64,000 nucleotides of DNA from Flavobacterium piscis. Lineage in GTDB: Bacteria; Bacteroidota; Bacteroidia; Flavobacteriales; Flavobacteriaceae. Location of the stretch: NCBI RefSeq assembly GCF_001686925.1, contig NZ_LVEN01000044.1:248001-312000 (forward strand), in the 5' to 3' direction. The notes under the pieces were generated by a model. The model saw only the letters and a program-made list of their open reading frames with translations. It searched no databases and was not told where the DNA came from. A program made the translations under genes and the position numbers. Position 1 is the first letter of the stretch, and every line of letters starts with the position of its first letter. This document shows positions 54,384-63,845 of this stretch, piece by piece.

Positions 54384-55843
54384 TAGTTTAACTCTTTAAT
54401 CATAGCATTTAATTGCTCGGTAATACTTTGCAATTCTAATAATGCCTCTTTTGCAATATCAATAGGTTCGCCTAGATCATCAGAATTAGTTAAAGAACTG
54501 TCAGCAATTAAACCTAAATCTAAGCTATACTTCTTTTTTTCGATTTCGGCACGAGATATACTTTGCCATCTTTCATCTTTAATGGTTTTTCTTTTCTCAT
54601 CAGAAACTAAACCATCATATTCTTTCTCTACTTTATTAAAAGGTATTCCACCTGTATATGCTAGAACGAAATCTTCAAAAGCTTTTTCAGTAAATGGTGT
54701 ACGTTTACCATAATTTGGAGCATTTGTACGCATATCATAGAACCAAATATTTTGTGTATTGTTGGTTTCTTTTTTTTCTCTTGTAAAAAATAATACATTG
54801 GTTTTTACACCTGCAGCATAAAAGATTCCGGTTGGTAATCGTAAAATAGTGTGCAGGTTACATTTGTCCATCAAGTCACGACGTATTTTTTGTCCATCAC
54901 CCTCCTCAAACAAAACATTATCAGGCAAGACTACTGCTGCTCTTGCTTTTCCGTCTTTCTTTAAACTACGATAAATGTGTTGCAAAAAGTTCAATTGTTT
55001 GTTGCTGGTCGGAAACGTAAAATCGTCACGTGTTGGGCGTTCACCACCTTGTTTGGTTCCAAATGGAGGATTGGCCAAAACACCGTCAAAATCTTTTAAG
55101 CTTTTACCAAATTCAGTTAACGTATCAGCTAAATGTATAGTACTTTCCATTCCGTGCAAACGAGCATTCATCAAAGCTAATCTATGTGCATCGGGAACTA
55201 ATTCAACACCAGAAAAAGCTTGAGTTGTTTGGAAATGTCTGTCTTTTTCAGATAAATGAAAATAACTATCAGTTTTACTTCGTAAATAGTGATCTGCAGA
55301 AATCATGAAACCAAAAGTTCCTGCAGCAGGATCTGTCCATTTTTCACCTAATTTCGGCGCCATTAAGTCAACCATGATATTAATCAATGGGCGAGGAGTG
55401 AAGTATTGTCCTGCACCACTTTTCTTTTCACCAGCATTTTTTTCTAAAAGGCTTTCGTAAATATCTCCCATAACATCGCGATCGTCTTCTTCATACCAAT
55501 CTAACTTGTCTATAGCAGTGATTAAAGAACGAAAATTTACAGGCTTACGTAAGCTTGTAGAGGCATTAATGTAAATTTCTTTTATACTTTGACTTTCAGT
55601 TTTATTACTTACGGTTGCTAAAAATTCACGGTAACGGGCGAAAGCTTCATTGTTGTCGTGTTCTTTTACAAAATATTGCCATTTATATTCTTCCGGAATT
55701 TTATCATCAAAACCTTTTACTTCACTTAATTTTAGAAAAAGAATATAGGTCAACTCATTTAAGTATTCGTGATAGGTAACACCATCATCACGTAATACAT
55801 TACAAAGATTCCAGAGTTTGTTGGCTATTTCTTGTGCGCTCAT
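54383..55843 (-). CDS. hsdM: Type I restriction-modification N6-adenine methyltransferase subunit
   Basis: A 486-residue HsdM. It has the N-terminal helical domain (EIANKLWNLCNVLRDDGVTYHEYLNELTYILFLKL), the AdoMet motif DPAAGTFGFMISA (about 167) and the catalytic NPPFGTKQGG (about 258). It methylates adenine at the HsdS-defined site. Its stop overlaps the hsdS start by one base. Upstream, 24 nt away, is the MORN-like gene that separates it from hsdR. Confidence 0.96.
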   Translation of the reverse strand: MSAQEIANKLWNLCNVLRDDGVTYHEYLNELTYILFLKLSEVKGFDDKIPEEYKWQYFVKEHDNNEAFARYREFLATVSNKTESQSIKEIYINASTSLRKPVNFRSLITAIDKLDWYEEDDRDVMGDIYESLLEKNAGEKKSGAGQYFTPRPLINIMVDLMAPKLGEKWTDPAAGTFGFMISADHYLRSKTDSYFHLSEKDRHFQTTQAFSGVELVPDAHRLALMNARLHGMESTIHLADTLTEFGKSLKDFDGVLANPPFGTKQGGERPTRDDFTFPTSNKQLNFLQHIYRSLKKDGKARAAVVLPDNVLFEEGDGQKIRRDLMDKCNLHTILRLPTGIFYAAGVKTNVLFFTREKKETNNTQNIWFYDMRTNAPNYGKRTPFTEKAFEDFVLAYTGGIPFNKVEKEYDGLVSDEKRKTIKDERWQSISRAEIEKKKYSLDLGLIADSSLTNSDDLGEPIDIAKEALLELQSITEQLNAMIKELN

Positions 55844-55867
55844 TGTTTATTTATTGTATTTTTAATT

Positions 55868-58072
55868 TTATTCTTTTAGAATACCTGTATTATAGGTTTC
55901 TTTTTTAATTGTTTTACCGTTATTGTCCTTATAGCGTGTAGTGCCATTTCTAAAACCGTCTTTTACTTTTCGTTCTTCAATAATTCCGTCTTCAAAATTT
56001 CTGAATATAAATTCACCTGAGAAGAAAGTGTTACTTTTTAAATCATAATATTGTTCAGATTGAACTATTCCATAACCATTATATTCAAAGCTTGTTTTTA
56101 TATTTTGATCGTAATAATAATTTACCCATGTTCCAACTTTTATATTGTTTGAGTAATTTCCTTCTTCTATAATTTTTTTATCCAGTGTTTGTTTTTTATA
56201 AGAACCATCTTTACTTTTTAAATTATTATCCAATGTTTCAAAGTCAATTGCAAATGTAGCAGGATTAATAGCTTTACCACTTTCTTTTTTGATACTAAAT
56301 TGAGTGGTAAAAAGACCGTCGGCTAATTTTTCAAATTTTTCGCATATTAACTTTGTATCGGAAACGGTTGTAATTTTATAATTGATTCTCGCGTTTTCAT
56401 TTGAATCTAAAAGAGTTAAATTGATAAGATCACCGTTGCTGAATAATCTTTTCTCTGTTATTCGGCCTTTAGAAAATAAAAGATGTTCTCCATCAATTAA
56501 ATCTTTTTTATAGAAATAAGATTCGATTAGTTTATTGTCAAAATCGAAACGTTCCCATTTTCCCTCTTTTGAGTCTGAGGTATAAAATCCTTTTTCTATT
56601 GTGTGATCATCAAATAAAGAAACTGCACTACTATTGAGATGTGTCCATTCTCCAGACTTCTTTCCGTTGAGATAAAATCCTTTTGCAATTACTTCATTTT
56701 TCTCATTTTTCATTTCGAAAGATCCGTTCAATAATCCTTTCGTGTAATGAACTTTCGCATTTACAGGTATGAATTCTTCAATAAAGCAATCACGATCTTC
56801 GGTATTTTCACAAGGAACTTCAACTTTTTTCAGAAAAGAATAACTCAGAACCTGTCCGTCTAATTCTCCTTGAACATAATTTTCTTCTGTATGTAATTTT
56901 CCGGAGTAGGGAAGTTCCTTATCTTTTTCGTCAATATATTTTTCATAATAAATTTTCCATTTTCCGGTTTTTAAACTGTCAGCATAATTGCCTTCGGCTT
57001 TTAGTAAACCTGATAGAGAATATTCTTTCCAATATCCGGTTTTTTTATTATTCAAAAAATGTCCTTCGCTGGTTTTCACTAATTTTGTTGTATCTGTTTG
57101 AATTGCATTTCCTAAAAATATTCTACTTAAGTCACGATAAACAATATATTTGCCATTAATCTGATCATTTTTATAAGTTCCATATATCAAGCTGTCACTT
57201 GTAAAATCTCTGAAATCTCCTTCTTTAATGTCATTTATATAGGTTTCATAAGATAAATTTCTTTCGGAGTTATTCTCAATAATATTAAATTGCCATTTTC
57301 CCGTTTTTGCTTCGTTCTTTATAATACCAAAATATTTACCATTAAGTTTTTTATCTGTATCGTCATAATAATAAGTGGTAGAAAGACCATCAGCGAGCCC
57401 AGCTTTAAAATTATCAACTCGTTTTAATGTTGCATCCTTATTAAACCATTTGACTTCTCCGCTTATTTTGCCATCTTTTAAAGTATATTCGGTATCAAGA
57501 TTTCCATCTTCATCGAATAAAACTTTTTTTCCATTATTAGGATCGTAAACGCCACCTTTTTTATAGACAGTAATTTCATAAGCCGTAAAACTGTTTTGTC
57601 CATAATCATTTTCATCATTTTCTTCTCTAGAATAAGTTAGCTCCAATACATAATTTGAATTAGTATATTTTGCAATTACTCTTTGGTTTAGAATTTCTTC
57701 ATCACTTAGTTTATAGCCATTAGCTGTTAGTTGATTTTTTACAGTGGTATAAAATGCCTTAGTTCTAAAACGATACATTACCTTATTTGGTAATCCGTCA
57801 AAAGTATAAATGTAAAACCACCCATTTGCTTTTTTATCGTCATAGTAATCTCTTTGAAAAGACCATGTTATAACATTGTAATTTTCATCATCGCCAACTT
57901 TGGAATTATAATATTCCCAGCCTTTAGATAATAAATATTTATTAGAAGTTTCCCAGTTTTTATTTGAACTTAAAGTATGAAGTTCTGCCAGAGAAATTTT
58001 CTGTGCATTTAATGAAAATGAAATAAATATGAATGCTGTTAAAATGTAAAATTGTTTCAATAAACGTTCCAT
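55868..58072 (-). CDS. Secreted MORN/YwqK-like repeat protein embedded in the type I R-M operon
   Basis: A 734-residue protein with a signal peptide (MERLLKQFYILTAFIFISFSLNAQ). From about residue 185 it is built of MORN_2-type repeats: recurrent G-x-W-x-x-Y/F and DG-x-x units such as GKWKIYYEKY, GYWKEYSLSG, GEWTHLNSS, GKWERFDFD, GTWVNYYYD and NGTTRYKDNNGK. The N-terminal about 160 residues are a separate domain (FQRDYYDDKKANGWFYIYTFDG). It lies 24 nt from hsdR and 24 nt from hsdM in the same orientation. A periplasmic or surface protein here is unexpected; its link to restriction is unknown. Confidence 0.8.
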   Translation of the reverse strand: MERLLKQFYILTAFIFISFSLNAQKISLAELHTLSSNKNWETSNKYLLSKGWEYYNSKVGDDENYNVITWSFQRDYYDDKKANGWFYIYTFDGLPNKVMYRFRTKAFYTTVKNQLTANGYKLSDEEILNQRVIAKYTNSNYVLELTYSREENDENDYGQNSFTAYEITVYKKGGVYDPNNGKKVLFDEDGNLDTEYTLKDGKISGEVKWFNKDATLKRVDNFKAGLADGLSTTYYYDDTDKKLNGKYFGIIKNEAKTGKWQFNIIENNSERNLSYETYINDIKEGDFRDFTSDSLIYGTYKNDQINGKYIVYRDLSRIFLGNAIQTDTTKLVKTSEGHFLNNKKTGYWKEYSLSGLLKAEGNYADSLKTGKWKIYYEKYIDEKDKELPYSGKLHTEENYVQGELDGQVLSYSFLKKVEVPCENTEDRDCFIEEFIPVNAKVHYTKGLLNGSFEMKNEKNEVIAKGFYLNGKKSGEWTHLNSSAVSLFDDHTIEKGFYTSDSKEGKWERFDFDNKLIESYFYKKDLIDGEHLLFSKGRITEKRLFSNGDLINLTLLDSNENARINYKITTVSDTKLICEKFEKLADGLFTTQFSIKKESGKAINPATFAIDFETLDNNLKSKDGSYKKQTLDKKIIEEGNYSNNIKVGTWVNYYYDQNIKTSFEYNGYGIVQSEQYYDLKSNTFFSGEFIFRNFEDGIIEERKVKDGFRNGTTRYKDNNGKTIKKETYNTGILKE

Positions 58073-58096
58073 GGATTTGTTAAGAAAAATGGTTGG

Positions 58097-61000
58097 TTAG
58101 GCAGTATATAAATTTTCATTTAATACCGTTAAAATATTATCTAAATCATTATTAAAGATTTTATTCAATCGGGAAAATCCTCCTTCATCACTAAAAGGTT
58201 TGGCATCTAAATCGGCTTTGGTTAGTACTGTTTCTACTAATAATTGCTTTTCAAAACGATCAAGCCATTTTATTTGGGTAGCATTCCACGTACGGCTATT
58301 TTTTACTTTAGTAACTGCATTTTTAATACGATCTTCATGACTTATCAAATCGGTATCTAATGCCAGAGTTCTAATAAAAGAAATAATATCAGCGGCTAAA
58401 TCTTCATTTTTTACAGTTTTCCAAGCTGTGGTCAATGTAATTTCATTGTAACCTTTCTGATCTAATAAAAGTTTTAATTCTTTAAGTGATTTTCGATCAA
58501 GTTCAGATGGCTTTGTACAGATAGTTTTTAGGGCTACTATTTGATTTCGATTTTCTTCAATAAATTTTTTAAATCCTTGAATGTAATCTTCTGGCTTTTC
58601 GGCTTTTCCGTATCCCCGTTCTATTCCAGTAACTTCATCTAAATGCTCTGAAACTAATTGCATTTTTGGTTGATATATTTTCTTATCCAGAAAATCCCAA
58701 AGGCTGGCATAATTAGCTAAAACTTTTTTGATATTATTATCTTCAATTTCTAATAAATTTTCAATAAATTCTTCAGGTGAATCGCCTTTCGCTAAATACA
58801 TGAAGTGTTCAAGTTGGCCTTGATTAATTTGCTTCTTTTTGCGTTGCAACTTAGCTACAATTTGTTCCAATTGTTTTTTAGCACGTTCAGGAGTATCAAT
58901 ATAATCTAATTCTTCAATCAATTTTTGAAAAGAAATAGAAGGATTTGAAACTGTTTTCATTTGAGTATAATCCTCTAAGGCTTCATAAACTCTTACAGCA
59001 TCATAAATTTTAAAAAATTGTTTGTCAATCTCAGGGCATAATCGTGTTGCTCTGCCTAACATTTGCTCAAAAAGAATACGAGAACGCACTCTGCGAATAA
59101 ATACTAAATTTACTATTTGAGGTACATCAATTCCTGTAGTTAATAAATCTACAGTAACTACAATATTTGGAAATTTTTCGTTTTTAAAACGTTTGGTTAA
59201 GTTTTCTACTTCGTATACTTTTCCTGTAAGCTTTTGTATTGCATCTTGAGGGACTTCAACTCCTATAGCTTCAAATTCTTCAAAAAGTAATTGTACAATT
59301 AAATCGGCATGGCTATCACGAACAGCAAAAATTAATGTTTTTTCATCGCCCTCAGGATCTAATCTTTGAACTAAATCTTTAATTACGGCACGATTAAAGG
59401 ATTCAGTAATTACTAATTTATTGAACTGCTCAATTTCTATGTGTAATTCATCTTCTAACTCTGCTAATTCTTCTATTTGATTAGTTTCAGAATTTAATAT
59501 TTTAGGTTTTTCTCCTTTTTCCCATAATATTCCTTCTTCACTTAGTCTTGTTTTAATAATATATGGTGGTTCGTGATCTGTTAGAAATCCGTCAATAACT
59601 GCTTCGCGATAAGAATAATTGTGTACAGGTTTTCCGAAAATTTCGGTTGTATGTAAGGCAGGCGTTGCTGTTAAGCCAACAATGTAAGCGTTAAAATATT
59701 CGATTACTCTTTTATACTGTCCAACATAATCATTCTCATCTTTAAAGGTTAAATCTTCTTCATTGATCTCTTTGTCTAAATTATACCCTCGGTGAGCTTC
59801 GTCAATAATAATACAATCATAGGTATCAATTGGTAAAATCTCATTTTCAGAATAAAACAATCGCTTTACCATACTTTGAACGGTAGCAAAATGCAAACGA
59901 GTATCAGGTTCAGGAATAATATTTTTCATTTCCTCCATTTTATAGATATTGGAAAAAGTATTAATATCTTCGACTTTATTATCCTTAAAATTACCTAAAG
60001 CCTGAAGTGCTAATAATCTACGATCAGTTAAAAATAGAATTCGCTTAAAACGATCTGATTTAATCATTCTGTAAACAAAACCTATAGTTGTTCTAGTTTT
60101 TCCTGTACCAGTTGCCATAACCAAAAGAGAGCGTTTGTCATCAGGATTATTGATAATCTTATCTTCAACCGCTTTTATTGCATCAATTTGATAATAGCGT
60201 AATCCTAATCCGTTTGGATTTTGCAAATAATTGTAATCACTTTCTTCTAATCGAGCGTTTGCTTTTTCAACATCCCTTGAGAATTGTTCAACAATTCCTT
60301 CTGGTGAAAACCATCCTCTTAAAGGATAGGCTCTATTACGATCCTTCCTTACATCTAAAAACCAAATTCCACTTTTGGTTTTTAATTGCTCAATATAAGT
60401 TCTCCCATTTGTAGAAAATAAAAATGGTGCTTTAAATGAATTCCATTCTCCTAATGTTTTGAAATTTGAAGAAATTTCTAAGCATTCTGCATATATTTTA
60501 GATTGACGTAAATCAGTTGAAATATCAGTTGAATATTTTTTAGCTTCGACAATTCCATATAATTCTGTGCCGACAAATAGAGCATAATCTGCCCATTTAC
60601 CATTACATGGCCACTCTGCAATAGCTTTGTTTTTACCTTTTTCAGGAAGTGTTTTATTATTTTTATAATTAATTGTAATAGAATCACATTCCCAGCCAGC
60701 ACTGGCCAATTGTTTATCAATTAATAATAATCTGGTATCTGCTTCATCGAGATTTATATTATTCGCGTTTTTATTAGATTTTTCTTTTCGCTTAGATATA
60801 ATATTTGTAGAAGCATTTAATGTTGCAATTTTAGATTGATAATCATTGACTTCTTTAGAAAGTTTGCTTAATTCATTATTAAGTGTTTCAATTGTTTTTT
60901 TATGGTCAATTTCTGGAAGAAGTTCATAATCGTCTTTTACTAAAATGCTACTTTCATAAGTTTCGTAAAACCATCTTGCTAACTGATAACATTTTTTTAA

Positions 61001-61318
61001 AACAAATAAAGCTTCTTGTTTTGAGCTATTTCCATCATGACTTGCTCTATTCCCCGATTTTCTAATAGAATGGAAAAGATCTTTTATAACTTCTGGTATA
61101 GAATTGCTATAAAATAATTTGTTTATTCGTTCTACCTGATTGCCATCAAATAAACCTAAATCTTCAAATTGCCAAATTAGAATTGTCATTTTTTCTGAAA
61201 ACAAACGCGATTTAGCTAGAGACGAATTTGGATCAACATAATATAACTTTTCTGACAATTCACTAATTGTGAATAGTTCAGGATAGTTACTTTGTAAAAA
61301 TGAAAATTTTGATGTCAT
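58097..61318 (-). CDS. hsdR: Type I restriction endonuclease, translocating subunit
   Basis: A 1073-residue HsdR. It starts with a DUF4145-like helical domain (about 10-130), then the PD-(D/E)xK nuclease (KWADYALFVGTELYGIVEAKKYS). The SF2 helicase follows, with Walker A ATGTGKTRT (about 401-409) and DEAH (506-509), the second RecA lobe ending in FEQMLGRATRLCPEI, and an EcoEI-type C-terminal domain that binds the methylase. It cuts unmodified DNA after ATP-driven translocation. First gene of the island, so its promoter should lie in 61319-61400; no convincing box was seen there. Confidence 0.95.
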   Translation of the reverse strand: MTSKFSFLQSNYPELFTISELSEKLYYVDPNSSLAKSRLFSEKMTILIWQFEDLGLFDGNQVERINKLFYSNSIPEVIKDLFHSIRKSGNRASHDGNSSKQEALFVLKKCYQLARWFYETYESSILVKDDYELLPEIDHKKTIETLNNELSKLSKEVNDYQSKIATLNASTNIISKRKEKSNKNANNINLDEADTRLLLIDKQLASAGWECDSITINYKNNKTLPEKGKNKAIAEWPCNGKWADYALFVGTELYGIVEAKKYSTDISTDLRQSKIYAECLEISSNFKTLGEWNSFKAPFLFSTNGRTYIEQLKTKSGIWFLDVRKDRNRAYPLRGWFSPEGIVEQFSRDVEKANARLEESDYNYLQNPNGLGLRYYQIDAIKAVEDKIINNPDDKRSLLVMATGTGKTRTTIGFVYRMIKSDRFKRILFLTDRRLLALQALGNFKDNKVEDINTFSNIYKMEEMKNIIPEPDTRLHFATVQSMVKRLFYSENEILPIDTYDCIIIDEAHRGYNLDKEINEEDLTFKDENDYVGQYKRVIEYFNAYIVGLTATPALHTTEIFGKPVHNYSYREAVIDGFLTDHEPPYIIKTRLSEEGILWEKGEKPKILNSETNQIEELAELEDELHIEIEQFNKLVITESFNRAVIKDLVQRLDPEGDEKTLIFAVRDSHADLIVQLLFEEFEAIGVEVPQDAIQKLTGKVYEVENLTKRFKNEKFPNIVVTVDLLTTGIDVPQIVNLVFIRRVRSRILFEQMLGRATRLCPEIDKQFFKIYDAVRVYEALEDYTQMKTVSNPSISFQKLIEELDYIDTPERAKKQLEQIVAKLQRKKKQINQGQLEHFMYLAKGDSPEEFIENLLEIEDNNIKKVLANYASLWDFLDKKIYQPKMQLVSEHLDEVTGIERGYGKAEKPEDYIQGFKKFIEENRNQIVALKTICTKPSELDRKSLKELKLLLDQKGYNEITLTTAWKTVKNEDLAADIISFIRTLALDTDLISHEDRIKNAVTKVKNSRTWNATQIKWLDRFEKQLLVETVLTKADLDAKPFSDEGGFSRLNKIFNNDLDNILTVLNENLYTA

Positions 61319-61546
61319 CTATGTTTATCTAGTTTTTGAATTCAGATGGGTATTGATTTTATTACTTAAAAGATATAAATACTAGGAATATACAAACATA
61401 CTGAAAAGCTTTAAAATTAAGGTACGGAAAACCATATTACACTAAAATATATTTATAACAAGAGTACCATTAATTATAAATACCACAATGCGTATTTATA
61501 CCCGAGTTTTCAAATTAATAAAAAAATGTTCTCACCACCCCAAAAC

Positions 61547-61630
61547 CCCTAGCCCAGACAGAAGCGACATCCTTTTTCTTGCTCCTTTAGCAAGGAAAAG
61601 ATATAGCGGATGGCTGGAAATAGCTCCTAA
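61547..61630 (+). repeat. Interspersed stem-loop repeat, family A copy 2
   Basis: CCCTAGCCCAGACAGAAGCG, then CTTTTTCTTGC paired with GCAAGGAAAAG around TCCTTTA, then GATATAGCGGAT and TAGCTCCT. It matches the inverted copy at 63679-63761 along the full length and copy 1 at 5853 over the core. No gene is supported elsewhere in 61319-61880. Confidence 0.85.
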
Positions 61631-61880
61631 AAATTAAATTCCAATATTTTAAATCCCAAACTCCAAAAATCCTTCAACTTCTCTCAGCATAACAATAATA
61701 AATCTCAGAAAGCGTTATAATAAAACTTCAAGCCCTCTCGGGCACAACAAAACCTCAACCCCAGAAACCTTTCAAACCCCCAATAAAAACTGTATACTGT
61801 ATCCCAAAAACGTATAATAATTACACACTCTCCAAAACACTAAGTCCCCTAAACAACTCAAAACCAGTAAAAACACATAA

Positions 61881-61895
61881 TGGCACAACGCTTGC
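61881..61895 (+). promoter_or_regulatory. Sigma-54 (RpoN) promoter upstream of the glycosyltransferase
   Basis: TGGCACAACGCTTGCA at 61881-61896 is an essentially perfect sigma-54 -24/-12 element (TGGCAC, five bases, TTGC), with GG and GC exactly 12 nt apart. Predicted initiation near 61907 gives a leader of about 94 nt to the ATG at 62001. Confidence 0.7.
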
Positions 61896-62000
61896 AAAAT
61901 GGGATAACGTAGATATTCCTTTCGATAAATGAAAATAACGAATCGAGGGGAAAGCAAATAAACTAAACGCCCATAGCAAGCAATCAAAAAGTAGTGTCAT

Positions 62001-63455
62001 ATGAAAAGTGAAACCTTAACAACAGAACAATTTTATACCTCGAAATCAGATCTTAATAACGAACAAGCCTTAAACAGTTCCATTTTTCGTATTAGTAATG
62101 ATCATGCAACAACAAAAAAAGTAAACGAGCGAACCAAAAGTAAGTTTGGATTATTTGTGCTGGTAAGTACTTTTATCTTAATGTTTGTTGGAGCTTATTC
62201 TGTTTATCATATGCAGGATGACTTCGATCAGTTTCAGATTGAGCGTCTGAACTCAAATTGGGGACTGCCATTTTTGATCATTGCGGGATTATTATTTTTC
62301 TTTCAGACAGGAGTTTTCCTGTACAATTTATACTTGTTTTTTAAATACAAGCCAATCGAATCCGTTTCGGATGAAATGTTGCCAACAGTTACCGTAATAG
62401 TTCCTGCGTATAACGAAGGAAAACTGGTTTGGGATACTTTATTGAGTTTGGCCGACAGTGATTTCCCTGCACATAAACTAGAAATATTAGCCGTTGATGA
62501 CGGAAGTAAAGATGATACCTGGTACTGGATGCAACAGGCCAAAATAAAATTAGGAGATCGTTTAACGATTTTTCAACAACCGGCAAACGCAGGAAAACGT
62601 CACGCCTTATACCGTGGATTTGAATTAGGAAAAGGTGAAATTTTTGTAACGGTAGATAGTGATTCGATCGTGAAAAAAGATACGCTACGTAATTTAGTTA
62701 GCCCGTTTGTGGTAGACGAAAAATGCGGAGCAGTGGCAGGAAACGTTCATGTTTTGAACAGCAAAAAAGCAATCTTACCAAAAATGCTGAATGTAAGTTT
62801 CGTAATGAGTTTCGAATTTATGCGTTCTGCCGAAAGCAAATTAGGTTCGGTTCTTTGTACTCCCGGAGCAGCGGCAGCTTACAGAAAAACAGCCGTTTTC
62901 GCTTGTCTTGACGAATGGATCAACCAGACTTTTATGGGACAACCATCAGACATTGGAGAAGATCGCGCCATGACCAATATGATTTTAAAACAAGGTCAAC
63001 ACGTATTGTTTCAGCGAAATGCGTATGTACTAACAAACGTTCCTGAAGAATACACCGGATTATATAAAATGTTTATCAGATGGAGTAGAAGTAATGTGCG
63101 TGAAAACATCGCAATGGCAAAATATGTTTTCACCGATTTTAGAGAAGGATCTAAATTTGGTTCAAGACTTTTATGGCTGAACCAGGCATTAAGAATCGTT
63201 ATGGCGTATCCGTTCATGCTTTTCATGTTCTTTTTTATCGCCATTCACCCACTATTGTTTTTAAGTTCAACATTTTTAGGAATCTTAATTGTATCAAGCT
63301 TTCCGGTTTTGTTTTACGCAAAAAGATATAATTTTTCAGATTCGCTTTGGGCGTATTCATACAGTGTTTTTTACACCTTTAGCCTATTCTGGATTACACC
63401 ATACGCCATTGTTACAGCCAATAAAAGAGGTTGGTTAACACGTGGTTTAGCATAA
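62001..63455 (+). CDS. Membrane processive glycosyltransferase family 2 (hyaluronan/chitin/PNAG-synthase-like)
   Basis: A 484-residue protein. A cytosolic N-terminal tail is followed by two membrane helices (about 50-70 and 90-115), the GT-A domain with VIVPAYNEG, DDGS (166-169), the metal-binding DSD (219-221), PGAAAAYR and the catalytic GED (319-321), then RWSRS (360-364) and several C-terminal helices. This order is that of inverting processive synthases that extrude beta-linked polysaccharide from UDP-sugars. It is driven by a likely sigma-54 promoter and ended by a strong terminator as a single gene. The polymer is unknown. Confidence 0.9.
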   Translation: MKSETLTTEQFYTSKSDLNNEQALNSSIFRISNDHATTKKVNERTKSKFGLFVLVSTFILMFVGAYSVYHMQDDFDQFQIERLNSNWGLPFLIIAGLLFFFQTGVFLYNLYLFFKYKPIESVSDEMLPTVTVIVPAYNEGKLVWDTLLSLADSDFPAHKLEILAVDDGSKDDTWYWMQQAKIKLGDRLTIFQQPANAGKRHALYRGFELGKGEIFVTVDSDSIVKKDTLRNLVSPFVVDEKCGAVAGNVHVLNSKKAILPKMLNVSFVMSFEFMRSAESKLGSVLCTPGAAAAYRKTAVFACLDEWINQTFMGQPSDIGEDRAMTNMILKQGQHVLFQRNAYVLTNVPEEYTGLYKMFIRWSRSNVRENIAMAKYVFTDFREGSKFGSRLLWLNQALRIVMAYPFMLFMFFFIAIHPLLFLSSTFLGILIVSSFPVLFYAKRYNFSDSLWAYSYSVFYTFSLFWITPYAIVTANKRGWLTRGLA

Positions 63456-63503
63456 AAATAAATATTAGAATTAGATTAGAAATTGAAATTAGATTTGTTT
63501 TTG

Positions 63504-63536
63504 AAACTCCTGTTCATCTGAGCAGGAGTTTTTTTA
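63504..63536 (+). terminator. Rho-independent terminator after the glycosyltransferase
   Basis: AAACTCCTG (63504-63512) pairs perfectly with CAGGAGTTT (63523-63531), followed by six more Ts. Confidence 0.9.
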
Positions 63537-63550
63537 TGGAATAAAGTGAG

Positions 63551-63593
63551 ATGTTTTTTTTAGCCACTGATTAAAGGATTAAAAAGATTTTTT
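63551..63593 (+). repeat. GCCAC-GATTAAA-type dispersed repeat
   Basis: GCCACTGATTAAAGGATTAA followed by AAAAGATTTTTT matches 44203-44252 (interrupted there by a palindrome) and 8691-8728 (inverted). Confidence 0.55.
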
Positions 63594-63678
63594 ATAAACA
63601 GGAGATTTTAAATTACGTATGGTTCTAATTTGGTCAAAGTTGTATATCTTGAAAGACACATTTAATTTATATTTTTTC

Positions 63679-63761
63679 AGGAGCTAATCCCGCTATCCGT
63701 TCCAATCTTTTCCTGGCTAAAGAAGCCAGAAAAAGGATTTCCACTTCTATCGGGGCTAGGG
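63679..63761 (-). repeat. Interspersed stem-loop repeat, family A copy 3 (inverted)
   Basis: On the minus strand it reads CCCTAGCCCCGATAGAAG, then CCTTTTTCTGGC and GCCAGGAAAAG around TTCTTTA, then CGGATAGCGGGATTAGCTCC. It matches the copy at 61547-61630 position for position, with the stem varying in compensated fashion (TTGC/GCAA against TGGC/GCCA). Confidence 0.85.
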
Positions 63762-63796
63762 CACTCATTTTCATAAGAATATTTTGGTTTAGTTTG

Positions 63797-63822
63797 TCAT
63801 TTCACAGAAGAAATCACATGTG
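63797..63822 (+). repeat. Partial TGTCATTTCA repeat
   Basis: TGTCATTTCACAGAAGAAATCACA is a shortened version of the left end of the element at 63846-63947. Confidence 0.5.
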
Positions 63823-63845
63823 TTCAAAGTTGATCTGCGCATTTT

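Noticed and set aside
61772-61987. 71-codon minus-strand frame
   Set aside because: It runs across the sigma-54 promoter of the glycosyltransferase and has no recognisable domain.
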